Source: Streptococcus parasuis (GTDB taxonomy: Bacteria; Bacillota; Bacilli; Lactobacillales; Streptococcaceae). From it: DNA of 64,000 nt. Positions within the stretch are counted from its first letter, which is position 1. Each line of letters begins with the position of its first letter. The position numbers and the translations under genes were made by a program. The DNA is taken from NCBI RefSeq assembly GCF_021654455.1, contig NZ_AP024276.1, forward strand, positions 496,001 through 560,000. The letters are read 5' to 3'. Positions 57,101-63,609 of the stretch are shown here, one piece after another. Below the pieces are notes generated by a model. That model did no database searches. It saw nothing but the letters and a program-made list of their open reading frames with translations, and was not told the origin of the DNA.

Positions 57101-58099
57101 GAAATTCCAGGTGTTCCAGAAAACGAACGCCCAGTAGTTCCATATCCGTTTGATCCAAACAACCCAGACGTACCAGTAACACCAAATCCAGGTACAGTGA
57201 TTCCAAACGTTCCAGGCTACACACCAGTAGATCCTAAGGACAATACACCATTGAAACCAGTAGATCCAAACGATCCAGGTAAAGGTTATGTGCCACCAAC
57301 ACCAGATGAAACTGGAAAAGATACACCAATTCCTTACGTTCAAAATGGTAATGTTGTGGTTAACTACGTAACAGAAGATGGTACAGTTATCAAAGCACCA
57401 GTTCAAGATGAAACAAACGTTCCTGCTGGTAAGTCTTATGACACAACAGATAACAAACCAAATACTATCACGACAGAAGATGGTACAACTTATGAGCTTG
57501 TTCGTGTTGATGGTTCAGAGACAGGTACAGTTGTGGGTGGTAATACTACTGAAGTAACCTACGTTTACCGTAAAGTGACACCAGCTAAGAAAGTTGTAAC
57601 AAACCACGTTGATGAAGATGGTAACCCAATTGCACCGCAAGAAGACGGTACAACACCTAACAAGTCAATTCCAGGATACGAGTTCACAGGTAAGACTGTA
57701 ACAGATCCAGATGGTAATACAACACACATCTACCGCAAGGTTAAGAAAGTTGTAACAAACCACGTTGATGAAGATGGTAACCCAATTGCACCGCAAGAAG
57801 ATGGTACAACACCTAACAAGTCAATTCCAGGTTATGAATTTACTGGTAAGACAATTACCGATAAAGATGGCAACACAACTCATATCTATCGTAAGATTAA
57901 TGATTCTGTTAAGCCAACACCACCAGCAGCTAAGACACCTTCTGCACCGAAACCTAACGCTCCTGCGAAGGCTTCAGGTATGGCTCAATTGCCAAACACA
58001 GGTGAATCTAGCTCTGCTGTAGTAACAGCACTTGGTGCAGGTATGCTTCTAGCAAGTCTCGGATTAGTAGGAAAACGCCGTAAAGAAAACGAAGAGTAA
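51200..58099 (+). CDS. LPXTG-anchored surface protein with MucBP-type tandem repeats
   Basis: 2299 residues. The signal peptide is of the YSIRK/G-S type (FSIRKYHFGAASVLLGVALAL, split here as FSIRKYHF and GAASVLLG), with cleavage near residue 49. Then come a Ser/Thr-rich linker (about 47-85), a beta-strand module (about 95-175), an alpha-helical stretch (about 230-315), a large N-terminal region (about 330-800) and strand modules. From residue 1054 six 166-residue repeats follow, plus a partial one. Each repeat has a MucBP-like core (GNVVVNYVTEDGTVIK) and a Pro-rich spacer. Two 52-residue repeats lie near 2130-2233. LPNTG is at 2264-2268, then a membrane helix and basic tail KRRKENEE. Sortase A would anchor it. 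An adhesin to mucin or another glycoprotein is inferred. Confidence 0.95.
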   Translation: MDKKNLSKTDQKKWYAPQQRFSIRKYHFGAASVLLGVALALTGGAEASATTTDTSASTTPSSAVETTSSTTDSTMPTSDATTATSTSETTSSSATEEVSTTTTATERVATIEYTVEYQDEFGEVVASTVKSIETKTTDRTAIAIVTETATVPADYELVANELTTSTTGVVEGANTKVVFKVVKKVVADTTSTTTTTSVTDTASTSTSSSTAVAPTTATATASAPKVAVPTTVEEAKVVLEQIVSEAEVLANEGNRIVATDTTTDTGALKAAAVATKLAVTDATSVLQDTVATLDALNTQINAVRTNVEALVLELRRFLGTDVIEISLNNTLSTLQVGEGLGVLVEASTTATPSMDDANGAGIKTHTLRTGVAATSQAGWYTFESYDFYSYNANQPTVYINGTAIPAYIRYSLDSNANTSTILAEVVSTTNGNVLETHTIEQGASVTLTYPQTVNPENETVTITYDTTLENDGSTQGMLVLTAAKDGRVVDYSTIIVPDYQINTTRYVVEDGTVLATYSLQTIAGQPVTPSGQREFAGYTYKTTTKEVVQGGLPAGTVYMPGKVDQSTVHYKAIRKVISNTQTVTEYYFLDPTYTGPVDWNGIDTTGFIKLIETSPLVYTDGKTYDYNKSSTIYAPYTYDEESGYMVFKESYFNEQGSKYRVVAQWSGGTTEGTYGKIFIGTQVYTTAQELGDNEFKWRGVTDKFDNKGYVPFGIQQNLRNATIATAFATTHIYTPVPQEAIIRYQVEGATDFLEDSGTLTGNPGTDITYSTENTINKYKKLGYELVSDNFTTDAGQDYDYDTAVKQEFLVVIKPRVVDVPKGVVPGEPVDPTDPNSPVWPDTVNNLETTQEVTRTVEYKYEDGTPVRVDAAGNVLPKGSTEGTPFVKTETVSFTRPAQVNLVTGEVTYGDWVADTTDTLQGNVLPEVPGYSASRTTLEGAEAPMTETVKDKTVTATDADINEVVYFKENPKYGDVVVNYVNTDGKVIATPVVDTNDALVGTDYSTADRVPEKIVEDETGDVYYYKEVKAEDAAKETGKVVEGTTEVTYVYEKAGNVVVNYITEDGKVIKTPVNDETNAKPDSPYDTTDNKPTEIVTEDGSRYVLIPSKTIGTENGTVEGGKPTEITYVYKKVANWVPQIPGVPEGQEPKVPYPFDPNNPDVPVTPNPGTVIPNVPGYTPVDPKDNTPLKPVDPNDPGKGYVPPTPDETGKDTPIPYVQNGNVVVNYVTEDGTVIKSPVQDETNVPAGKSYDTTDNKPTEIVTEDGSRYVLVPSKTIGTENGTVEGGKTTEITYVYNKVANWIPEIPGVPENERPVVPYPFDPNNPDVPVTPNPGTVIPNVPGYTPVDPKDNTPLKPVDPNDPGKGYVPPTPDETGKDTPIPYVQNGNVVVNYVTEDGTVIKAPVQDETNVPAGKSYDTTDNKPTEIVTEDGSRYVLVPSKTIGTENGTVEGGKTTEITYVYKKVANWIPEIPGVPENERPVVPYPFDPNNPDVPVTPNPGTVIPNVPGYTPVDPKDNTPLKPVDPNDPGKGYVPPTPDETGKDTPIPYVQNGNVVVNYVTEDGTVIKVPVQDETNVPAGKSYDTTDNKPTEIVTEDGSRYVLVPSKTIGTENGTVEGGKTTEITYVYKKVANWIPEIPGVPENERPVVPYPFDPNNPDVPVTPNPGTVIPNVPGYTPVDPKDNTPLKPVDPNDPGKGYVPPTPDETGKDTPIPYVQNGNVVVNYVTEDGTVIKVPVQDETNVPAGKSYDTTDNKPTEIVTEDGSRYVLVPSKTIGTENGTVEGGKTTEITYVYKKVANWIPEIPGVPENERPVVPYPFDPNNPDVPVTPNPGTVIPNVPGYTPVDPKDNTPLKPVDPNDPGKGYVPPTPDETGKDTPIPYVQNGNVVVNYVTEDGTVIKVPVQDETNVPAGKSYDTTDNKPTEIVTEDGSRYVLVPSKTIGTENGTVEGGKTTEITYVYKKVANWIPEIPGVPENERPVVPYPFDPNNPDVPVTPNPGTVIPNVPGYTPVDPKDNTPLKPVDPNDPGKGYVPPTPDETGKDTPIPYVQNGNVVVNYVTEDGTVIKAPVQDETNVPAGKSYDTTDNKPNTITTEDGTTYELVRVDGSETGTVVGGNTTEVTYVYRKVTPAKKVVTNHVDEDGNPIAPQEDGTTPNKSIPGYEFTGKTVTDPDGNTTHIYRKVKKVVTNHVDEDGNPIAPQEDGTTPNKSIPGYEFTGKTITDKDGNTTHIYRKINDSVKPTPPAAKTPSAPKPNAPAKASGMAQLPNTGESSSAVVTALGAGMLLASLGLVGKRRKENEE
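54359..57457 (+). repeat. 498-bp in-frame tandem repeats within the surface protein gene
   Basis: Copies begin at 54359, 54857, 55355, 55853, 56351 and 56849 at an exact 498-bp period, with a partial copy from 57347. The first is divergent; the following five are nearly identical in DNA. The residue after VIK varies by copy: T, S, A, V, V, V, then A in the partial copy. Near identity indicates recent duplication or gene conversion and likely copy-number variation. Confidence 0.95.
57587..57894 (+). repeat. 156-bp repeat pair near the surface protein C-terminus
   Basis: Two copies (from 57587 and 57743) of a 52-codon module opening with KKVVTNHVDEDGNPIAP and ending in THIYRK. They are nearly identical in DNA. 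Confidence 0.85.
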
Positions 58100-58204
58100 T
58101 TCTAGGTTATTATCAACTGTAACAGGAAAGAGCAAGATTAATGTCTAGCATATGGCAAAATCTCTACTTAGAGTTTACCCCTGTTCATGAAATAATAAAA
58201 TAGG

Positions 58205-58247
58205 CCCAAACCTTTGCTAGGGGGATATTCTTAGCAAAGGTTTAGGG
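58205..58247 (+). terminator. Long hairpin after the surface protein gene
   Basis: AAACCTTTGCTA (58208-58219) pairs perfectly with TAGCAAAGGTTT (58232-58243), with further pairs outside. No T-run follows, so it may be a 3' end stabiliser or a weak terminator. The remaining gap 58100-58377 shows nothing else. Confidence 0.5.
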
Positions 58248-58377
58248 GTTGTTAGGGATAGTCATTTAGTTTTTCTTTTAATGTTTCGTTAACTCGCTTT
58301 GCTGTATTCCTGCATGGTCTGTAGCTTGTTGACTAGTACTAACCGTTAAACATCTAGCCTTACTAGCAATAAATATA

Positions 58378-58426
58378 CAAGTAAAAACGATTTCCGTTTG
58401 TAGGAAATCGTTTTTACTTGTTTAAT
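58378..58426. terminator. Terminator for the OatA-like gene
   Basis: An 18-bp perfect stem (CAAGTAAAAACGATTTCC with its complement, loop GTTTGTA). On the minus strand it follows the stop codon of the acetyltransferase. Confidence 0.85.
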
Positions 58427-60221
58427 TTTTGATCGGTCCATTTGCACTGGCTTCTACAGCATCCTTAATGGTTGTTGCAAAGATTGTTGCTCCATCTGTT
58501 TCGAGATTGAAATGCACAAGGTCTGTATTGATCCAGATGTTTGGGTTGTCTTTCGCAGCTTGGTACCAGTCAGCAATCGAAATATAATCATATTTGTTTG
58601 CCAATTCTTTTTCGTATTGGCCTGTCTGATAAGCAAGTGAATTGCTTGGAGTATAATTTCCATCATAGGGTGTGACAAAGATGAGTCTGTGCCCTTTAGG
58701 AAATTCTTTGACAAGCTGATCTAATAATTCTTGATAATTATCACTTGTATTGGTCCCTAAGGCAACCACAACAGTTTGTTTCAGGGTATTATTTTTCTTG
58801 TATAAGCTGATTAGACCGGAAATCTCAGTTAGATGTCGGCTGACAGTTCCATCGATTTGTGCGTCAGGTAGAGCTGTTTGAACAGCTGTGCTAGCACGGA
58901 CAGTAACAGAGTCACCGAAAATGGTTACCCCCTCTTGAATCTCATAACTGGTTGCTTGAGCATTTTCTACACCAGCTCGAGTGGTGGCCAATTGCGTTTG
59001 AGCTTGATAAAGTGAACTTACCATGTTTTCTTTGTCAAAATTTCCAAGTTTAGGAGCAAATAGGCAGATAGCGAAGTTTAGTAGGGTTAGAATCGAAAAG
59101 CCAATGGTAATATGTTTCTTATAAGGCTTTAAGTCGACCGCTAGACCAAATAATTTTCCTACTTTACCTACAACATATGGCTCCAAAACATAGAAGGAAA
59201 TAGTTGATAGGATAGTAGAAAAAATGAGAGATAGAATAACAGCCACGATACTTGGGAGTAATTGAGAAAAGATGATGAGAAATGGCCAATGGAAGAGATA
59301 CATCCCATAAGAAATGTTGGCAATGAACAAGATGGCCTTTGGCTCAGTAATATGAGGTGTTTTCTCATGAAGGATTCGAGCTGCGAAGATCATTGCAGCT
59401 GTTGCCAAACCGGACAAGAGGAAACCAAAAAGGTAAGTCCAAATAGAGCTGAATTGAAGGAAAAATAGAAGGAGTAATTCAATGCCGAAACCACCTGCAA
59501 AAATGAGTAATAGATTTCGGATAGAGAATTGCTCAACTAGTTTGTGGAAGGAGTGCGTTGTTTGTTTTACACCAACTATTGTAGCTAAGATGCTTCCGAT
59601 AAAGAATGGGAATATATGTGTAAAGGTTGAGTAGTAGATTGCTGAATAGTTGCTGACAAAGAAAGCCGAAATGAACATTCCCAAGAAACTGAAGAGAAAT
59701 AGAATACTTGAACTGAGGAAAATGGTTCCTCTCAATTGTCCAATTGATCGAGCAGTTCGTGCCATGAACCAAATGAATCCTGCCCAGATGATATAGAATT
59801 GCATCTCAATAGCGAGCGTCCAAGTGTGTACGAACAAATGAGGAGAAAATTGGTTTTCATAGCTTCCACCAGATAGGATTTCAAAAAAGTTTGTTACAAA
59901 ACCTAATGCAGCAGTAATTTGACTACCGATATTAGCGATGAAGTCATTCCGAATGGTCAATGCAAGTGGAACGACGAGCAAGATAGTCAACACTAAAGGT
60001 GGTAAAATGCGATAGATTCTACGACGGAAAAAGGCAATGATGTCAATTTTTTTGTGTGCTGCAAATTCATCAATAAGCAGTGCAGTTGTCAGATAACCAG
60101 ACAGGGTAAAGAATAGGTCGACCCCAACAAAGCCACCTGGAAATTGTTTAATAAAATAGTGATAGAGTAAGACAAATAATAGTCCAATGACCCTAATAAC
60201 CGATAACCATTTAATTCGCAT
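58422..60221 (-). CDS. oatA: OatA-like peptidoglycan O-acetyltransferase (acyltransferase-3 plus SGNH domain)
   Basis: 599 residues. The N-terminal membrane part (about 1-380) is an acyltransferase-3 domain with about ten helices and the loop RRRIYRILPPL near residue 66. The extracellular C-terminal SGNH domain (about 430-590) has the Ser in FGDSVTVRAS, ALGTNTSDN and the catalytic pair DLVHFN near the end. The family transfers acetyl groups to MurNAc C6 and gives lysozyme resistance; acetylation of another polymer cannot be excluded. It overlaps the upstream MORN gene by 11 bp, so the two are co-expressed. Confidence 0.9.
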   Translation of the reverse strand: MRIKWLSVIRVIGLLFVLLYHYFIKQFPGGFVGVDLFFTLSGYLTTALLIDEFAAHKKIDIIAFFRRRIYRILPPLVLTILLVVPLALTIRNDFIANIGSQITAALGFVTNFFEILSGGSYENQFSPHLFVHTWTLAIEMQFYIIWAGFIWFMARTARSIGQLRGTIFLSSSILFLFSFLGMFISAFFVSNYSAIYYSTFTHIFPFFIGSILATIVGVKQTTHSFHKLVEQFSIRNLLLIFAGGFGIELLLLFFLQFSSIWTYLFGFLLSGLATAAMIFAARILHEKTPHITEPKAILFIANISYGMYLFHWPFLIIFSQLLPSIVAVILSLIFSTILSTISFYVLEPYVVGKVGKLFGLAVDLKPYKKHITIGFSILTLLNFAICLFAPKLGNFDKENMVSSLYQAQTQLATTRAGVENAQATSYEIQEGVTIFGDSVTVRASTAVQTALPDAQIDGTVSRHLTEISGLISLYKKNNTLKQTVVVALGTNTSDNYQELLDQLVKEFPKGHRLIFVTPYDGNYTPSNSLAYQTGQYEKELANKYDYISIADWYQAAKDNPNIWINTDLVHFNLETDGATIFATTIKDAVEASANGPIKN

Positions 60222-60618
60222 GCTGATAAATCCCCTGTTTAAATGTTCCTTCGTATGTTGCTTGTCCTTCGGTGGTTAGTTTTCCTTTTCCATCCGCATA
60301 GCCATTTTTGAATTGACCGGTGTAGGTCCATCCTTGAGCTGACTTATAGGTTCCTTTTCCATTGAAAATCCCATTGGAGAATTCCCCTTCATAAGTATCT
60401 CCATTTTCAAAGGTAAGTTTTCCTTGACCATTCATTTTTGATGCAACAACATCCCCTTCATACTTTATTTTACCATTATCTAGGGTTAGGACTTCTTTGC
60501 TACTCATTCGTCCAATAAAGGTAAGAAATGCGAACAATAGGGTAAGTATAACAATAACCAACTCAATATTTTTACGAGTTAGATAAGGTTTGATCTTTGT
60601 AAATATAAACTCTCTCAT
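60211..60618 (-). CDS. MORN-repeat membrane protein
   Basis: 135 residues. A membrane helix (about 18-38) followed by about four MORN repeats: GKIKYEGDVVASKMNGQGKL, then GDTYEGEFSNGIFNGKGTY, then GWTYTGQFKNGYADGKGKL and a final copy. MORN units are beta hairpins that bind lipid or protein partners. The gene precedes oatA in the same operon, so it may help position or regulate the acetyltransferase. The role is inferred. Confidence 0.88.
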   Translation of the reverse strand: MREFIFTKIKPYLTRKNIELVIVILTLLFAFLTFIGRMSSKEVLTLDNGKIKYEGDVVASKMNGQGKLTFENGDTYEGEFSNGIFNGKGTYKSAQGWTYTGQFKNGYADGKGKLTTEGQATYEGTFKQGIYQHAN

Positions 60619-60726
60619 AGATATCCACTTTCAACTAATTTTGACTCTAAAAAGGTATCATATAATAATTTTATGCCAATAGAATCAAATATATTTTACC
60701 ATTATTTTACAAATATTACAAAAATA

Positions 60727-61173
60727 TTACACAGAGTCTTTGTTAGAATTCATTGATAAAATCTTATTCAACCAATGTTGGCAGCCTTTCGAAACAATCC
60801 TATAGGTTTCGTCAAAATCGCCAGTATACCATGGGTCGGGGACTGATTCATCTGTAAACTGAAAAATTTTATTTTGGGCAGAAGAGGGAGCCATTCTTTT
60901 CAAATCTTGGACATTCTGACTATCCATTCCTATGATAAAATCAAATGTTTCAAAGTCATTCTGACTGATTTGTTGCGAAGTCTTCGTGCCATCATAGCTG
61001 ATATTGTGTTTTCTGAAAATATTTTGCGTTCCAGGATGAATGGGATTTCCGTGTTCCCAGCTAGATGTTGCTCGACTTTCAATATATACTTGATTTGTTA
61101 AATCTTTCATAACGAACTCTGCCATTGGACTGCGACAAATATTTCCAAGGCAGACAAAAACTATTTTTTGCAT
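60727..61173 (-). CDS. Low-molecular-weight protein-tyrosine phosphatase
   Basis: 148 residues. The catalytic P-loop has Cys8 and Arg14 in VCLGNICRS, and the general acid Asp is in VPDPWYTGDF near residue 115. These small phosphatases often act on tyrosine kinases of polysaccharide export, but no such genes are nearby. It appears monocistronic, followed on the same strand by the MORN gene after 108 bp. A secreted role has been proposed for pathogens but is not shown here. Confidence 0.94.
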   Translation of the reverse strand: MQKIVFVCLGNICRSPMAEFVMKDLTNQVYIESRATSSWEHGNPIHPGTQNIFRKHNISYDGTKTSQQISQNDFETFDFIIGMDSQNVQDLKRMAPSSAQNKIFQFTDESVPDPWYTGDFDETYRIVSKGCQHWLNKILSMNSNKDSV

Positions 61174-61302
61174 ACTATTCCTTTCGCTACAGAAGAAAAA
61201 GGAGTTGGATAGAATTCATACTAATTTGTCTGAATTCCCCACAACCCCTTATTTTCACATTGAGTAATTAACTATAGGAAGTCAACCTATATGAATTATA
61301 TG

Positions 61303-61515
61303 TTATTTGTCTTCCTTGTCAAATGCATTTTTTATGCCCTGTACTGCACCTTCGATACTGTCTTTTGCATCTTCAACCAGTTCTTTAGCTTTTCCGATTC
61401 CTTTTTCGACAATTCCTTCGACTTCGATTTCCTTGTCACCTGTTAATTTACCAAGTCCTTCTTTCACTGATCCTGATAATTGTTCCAATTTTGCACTTAA
61501 TTTATCTTCTGACAT
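61303..61515 (-). CDS. CsbD-family stress response protein
   Basis: 70 residues, highly charged and helical, matching the CsbD family ([20 protein letters not shown] near residues 10-29, then [17 protein letters not shown]). CsbD proteins are induced by stress; their function is not known. AGGAGGAAA precedes the ATG. Confidence 0.92.
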   Translation of the reverse strand: MSEDKLSAKLEQLSGSVKEGLGKLTGDKEIEVEGIVEKGIGKAKELVEDAKDSIEGAVQGIKNAFDKEDK

Positions 61516-61687
61516 AAGATTTCCTCCTTATAAATCAGCTTGGGGGCGATGATTTTCCTATATAAGAAAATCACATGATACTCTTATTAAATAGTTTAAC
61601 CCATATAAATTAATATAGCAAGAAATTTGTCTGTTGATAAGCCAGCATTTGCTGAGGGGTAATTCTTGCAATTTTTCCTTCTTTTAT

Positions 61688-61702
61688 TTATAATTATTAT
61701 AA
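61688..61702. promoter_or_regulatory. PerR box upstream of dpr
   Basis: TTATAATTATTATAA matches the PerR/Per-box consensus TTATAATNATTATAA perfectly, and the palindrome extends a few bases either side. It lies 20 bp before the dpr start, so PerR would repress dpr until peroxide stress. Confidence 0.88.
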
Positions 61703-61721
61703 ATAAAAGAAAGGGTGATAT

Positions 61722-62240
61722 ATGATGAAACAAAAATATTATCAATCTCCAGCAGAAATTGCGTCTTTCAGCCCGCGTCCATCATTGGCTGATTCTAAGG
61801 CTGTTTTGAATCAAGCGGTGGCCGATTTATCAGTAGCCCATTCTATCCTCCATCAAGTTCATTGGTATATGCGTGGTCGTGGCTTTATGATTTGGCATCC
61901 AAAGATGGATGAGTATATGGAAGAAATCGATGGCTATTTGGATGAGATGAGTGAGCGCTTAATTACCTTAGGTGGGGCACCATTTTCTACCCTTAAAGAG
62001 TTTAGTGAAAATAGTCAGCTCAAGGAAGTTCCTGGTGATTACAATGTAACGATTGAAGAGCAATTGGCGCGTGTGGTAGTGGTGTTCCGCTATCTGTCTG
62101 CTCTTTTCCAAAAGGGATTTGATGTTAGTGATGAAGAAGGTGACAGCGTAACCAACGATATTTTCAATGTGGCTAAGGCTAGTATTGAAAAACATATTTG
62201 GATGCTACAGGCAGAACTTGGTCAGGCACCAAAATTGTAA
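61722..62240 (+). CDS. dpr: Dps-like peroxide resistance protein Dpr
   Basis: 172 residues. A ferritin-like dodecamer subunit that stores iron and prevents Fenton chemistry. The Dps ferroxidase signature is present: [20 protein letters not shown] followed by a [11 protein letters not shown] helix (His and Asp/Glu ligands about 47-78). An N-terminal extension of about 25 residues precedes the fold. The sequence closely matches the S. suis Dpr I remember, differing at a few sites. The start is the first of two ATGs (61722, 61725); GAAAGGG precedes it. A perfect PerR box lies upstream. Confidence 0.96.
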   Translation: MMKQKYYQSPAEIASFSPRPSLADSKAVLNQAVADLSVAHSILHQVHWYMRGRGFMIWHPKMDEYMEEIDGYLDEMSERLITLGGAPFSTLKEFSENSQLKEVPGDYNVTIEEQLARVVVVFRYLSALFQKGFDVSDEEGDSVTNDIFNVAKASIEKHIWMLQAELGQAPKL

Positions 62241-62248
62241 ATAGATGA

Positions 62249-62271
62249 AGGGTCCAGTAGGACTCTTTTTT
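62249..62271 (+). terminator. Terminator after dpr
   Basis: GGGTCC pairs with GGACTC (one G-U) around AGTA, followed by TTTTTT. Confidence 0.75.
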
Positions 62272-62285
62272 GCTGCATTATTTAA

Positions 62286-62437
62286 TACTCTTCGAAAATC
62301 AAAATTATCCGTTGTCAAGAGCCTTGATGAGTGAAAAGCTCCGGTGGAGCTTTTCAGCCTGTTACCTTGAAACAAGATAGTAACAGAGTTCTATCTTCGA
62401 CTTCGTTTCCTAGGCTACTTTTGATTTTCATTGAGTA
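62286..62437. repeat. BOX-like intergenic repeat element, second copy
   Basis: The left end TACTCTTCGAAAATCAAAA and right end TTTTGATTTTCATTGAGTA are near-perfect inverted repeats. The internal pieces match the copy at 14701-14908 (GCTCCGGTGGAGC, AGCCTGTTACCTTGAAAC, AGTAACAGAGTTCTAT), but this copy is about 55 bp shorter in the middle. Confidence 0.75.
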
Positions 62438-62551
62438 TAATATGACATTTGTCACATGAGTCCATGACAAAGGCTTCTAGTGGGTTTGTTTGGGATAGGT
62501 TATATTGAATGTGTAAAAGAAATTCAATCAATCATTTGTAAGGAGACTATT

Positions 62552-62734
62552 ATGAAAGCAGCTGTTCAAACAGGTATTTCCTATTTCACTAGAGCCTTTG
62601 TGCTTGTCTATGCTTCCTGCATTTTGTTTGGGCAAGGATTGCGACCACTGACCTACTTGGCTTGGTCCTTACCAGCAAGTATCATCATTGGGATTGTCGG
62701 AGCGGTGATGTGCCAGAAAGGAGGCCAAGAATGA
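62552..62734 (+). CDS. Small membrane protein upstream of an ABC transporter
   Basis: 60 residues with two hydrophobic segments (about 13-30 and 33-54) and a short polar end. AAGGAG precedes ATG 62552, and it overlaps the ATPase gene by 4 bp, so it is part of the same operon. No family is recognised. It may be a small subunit or a residual. Confidence 0.6.
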   Translation: MKAAVQTGISYFTRAFVLVYASCILFGQGLRPLTYLAWSLPASIIIGIVGAVMCQKGGQE

Positions 62735-63609
62735 TTCAAGTCAATCAGTTAGAAAAAATCATCAAAGGTCGGACAATCTTGTCCAATATTTCCTTTGAAA
62801 TCAAGTCTGGGGAATGTGTAGCTTTGATTGGTCCAAATGGGGCTGGGAAAACGACGCTTATGTCCTGTTTGTTGGGAGATAGGAAGGCGACGAAAGGTCA
62901 GGTTTTGTTGGATGGTCTGGCTCCACAGGCTCGGTCCAATAAAGAAACTGTAGCAGTCTTACCACAAGAAAATGCTATCCCGACAGACCTGAATGTCAAG
63001 GAATTGCTCCGCTTTTTCCAAGCCATCTACAAGGATAGTCTGACAGATGTGGAAATCGACAGCCTGCTCTGCTTTTCCCCAGAGCAAAAAAATCAACTGG
63101 CCGGCAAGCTATCGGGTGGTCAGAAGCGGCTCTTGGCTTTCGTCATCTGTCTGATTGGAAAGCCAAAGTTGCTCTTCTTGGACGAGCCGACGGCGGGCAT
63201 GGATACTTCGACCCGCCAGCGTTTTTGGGAGATTGTCCATGAACTTAAGGCTCAGGGTGTGACTATTTTTTATAGCAGCCACTATATCGAGGAAGTGGAG
63301 CATACGGCGGAGCGGATTTTGGTCTTGCACCAGGGGCGGTTACTAAGAGATACCACGCCATTTGCCATGCGGAGTGAGGAGCAAGAAAAAGAAGTGACAT
63401 TGCCGATTGCTTTTGCGGCGGTGGTGGAGAGCTTGGCTGAAATCAATGAAATCAGCTATAAACAAGACACGGTCAGCTTTAAGACCCGATCTATTGAGCA
63501 GGTTTGGGCAAATTTGCAGGAAGCAGGCTGTCGGATTTCAGACTTAGAAGTGCAGAACAAGACCCTACTCAACAGTTTATTTGACAAGACGAGGGAGGAA
63601 GAATCATGA
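62731..63609 (+). CDS. ABC transporter ATP-binding protein
   Basis: 292 residues. Walker A GPNGAGKTT (near residues 36-44), the Q-loop QEN, the signature LSGGQKRLLAF (about 127-137), Walker B LLFLDEPTAGMD (about 149-160) and the H-loop SSHYIEE are present. The C-terminal extension of about 70 residues is usual in ABC-2 exporters. The start ATG 62731 overlaps the preceding stop as ATGA. Substrate unknown. Confidence 0.93.
   Translation: MIQVNQLEKIIKGRTILSNISFEIKSGECVALIGPNGAGKTTLMSCLLGDRKATKGQVLLDGLAPQARSNKETVAVLPQENAIPTDLNVKELLRFFQAIYKDSLTDVEIDSLLCFSPEQKNQLAGKLSGGQKRLLAFVICLIGKPKLLFLDEPTAGMDTSTRQRFWEIVHELKAQGVTIFYSSHYIEEVEHTAERILVLHQGRLLRDTTPFAMRSEEQEKEVTLPIAFAAVVESLAEINEISYKQDTVSFKTRSIEQVWANLQEAGCRISDLEVQNKTLLNSLFDKTREEES

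Noticed and set aside
54497..57406. Repeated minus-strand reading frames of about 118-139 residues inside the surface protein gene
   Set aside because: They occur once per 498-bp repeat, are rich in Trp/Cys/Ile because they read the reverse of a Pro/Asp/Asn/Thr-rich repeat, and lack ribosome binding sites. They are antisense by-products of the repeats.
54359..57894. CRISPR array
   Set aside because: The repeats are 498 and 156 bp long, in frame and coding; there are no short repeats with unique spacers and no cas genes.
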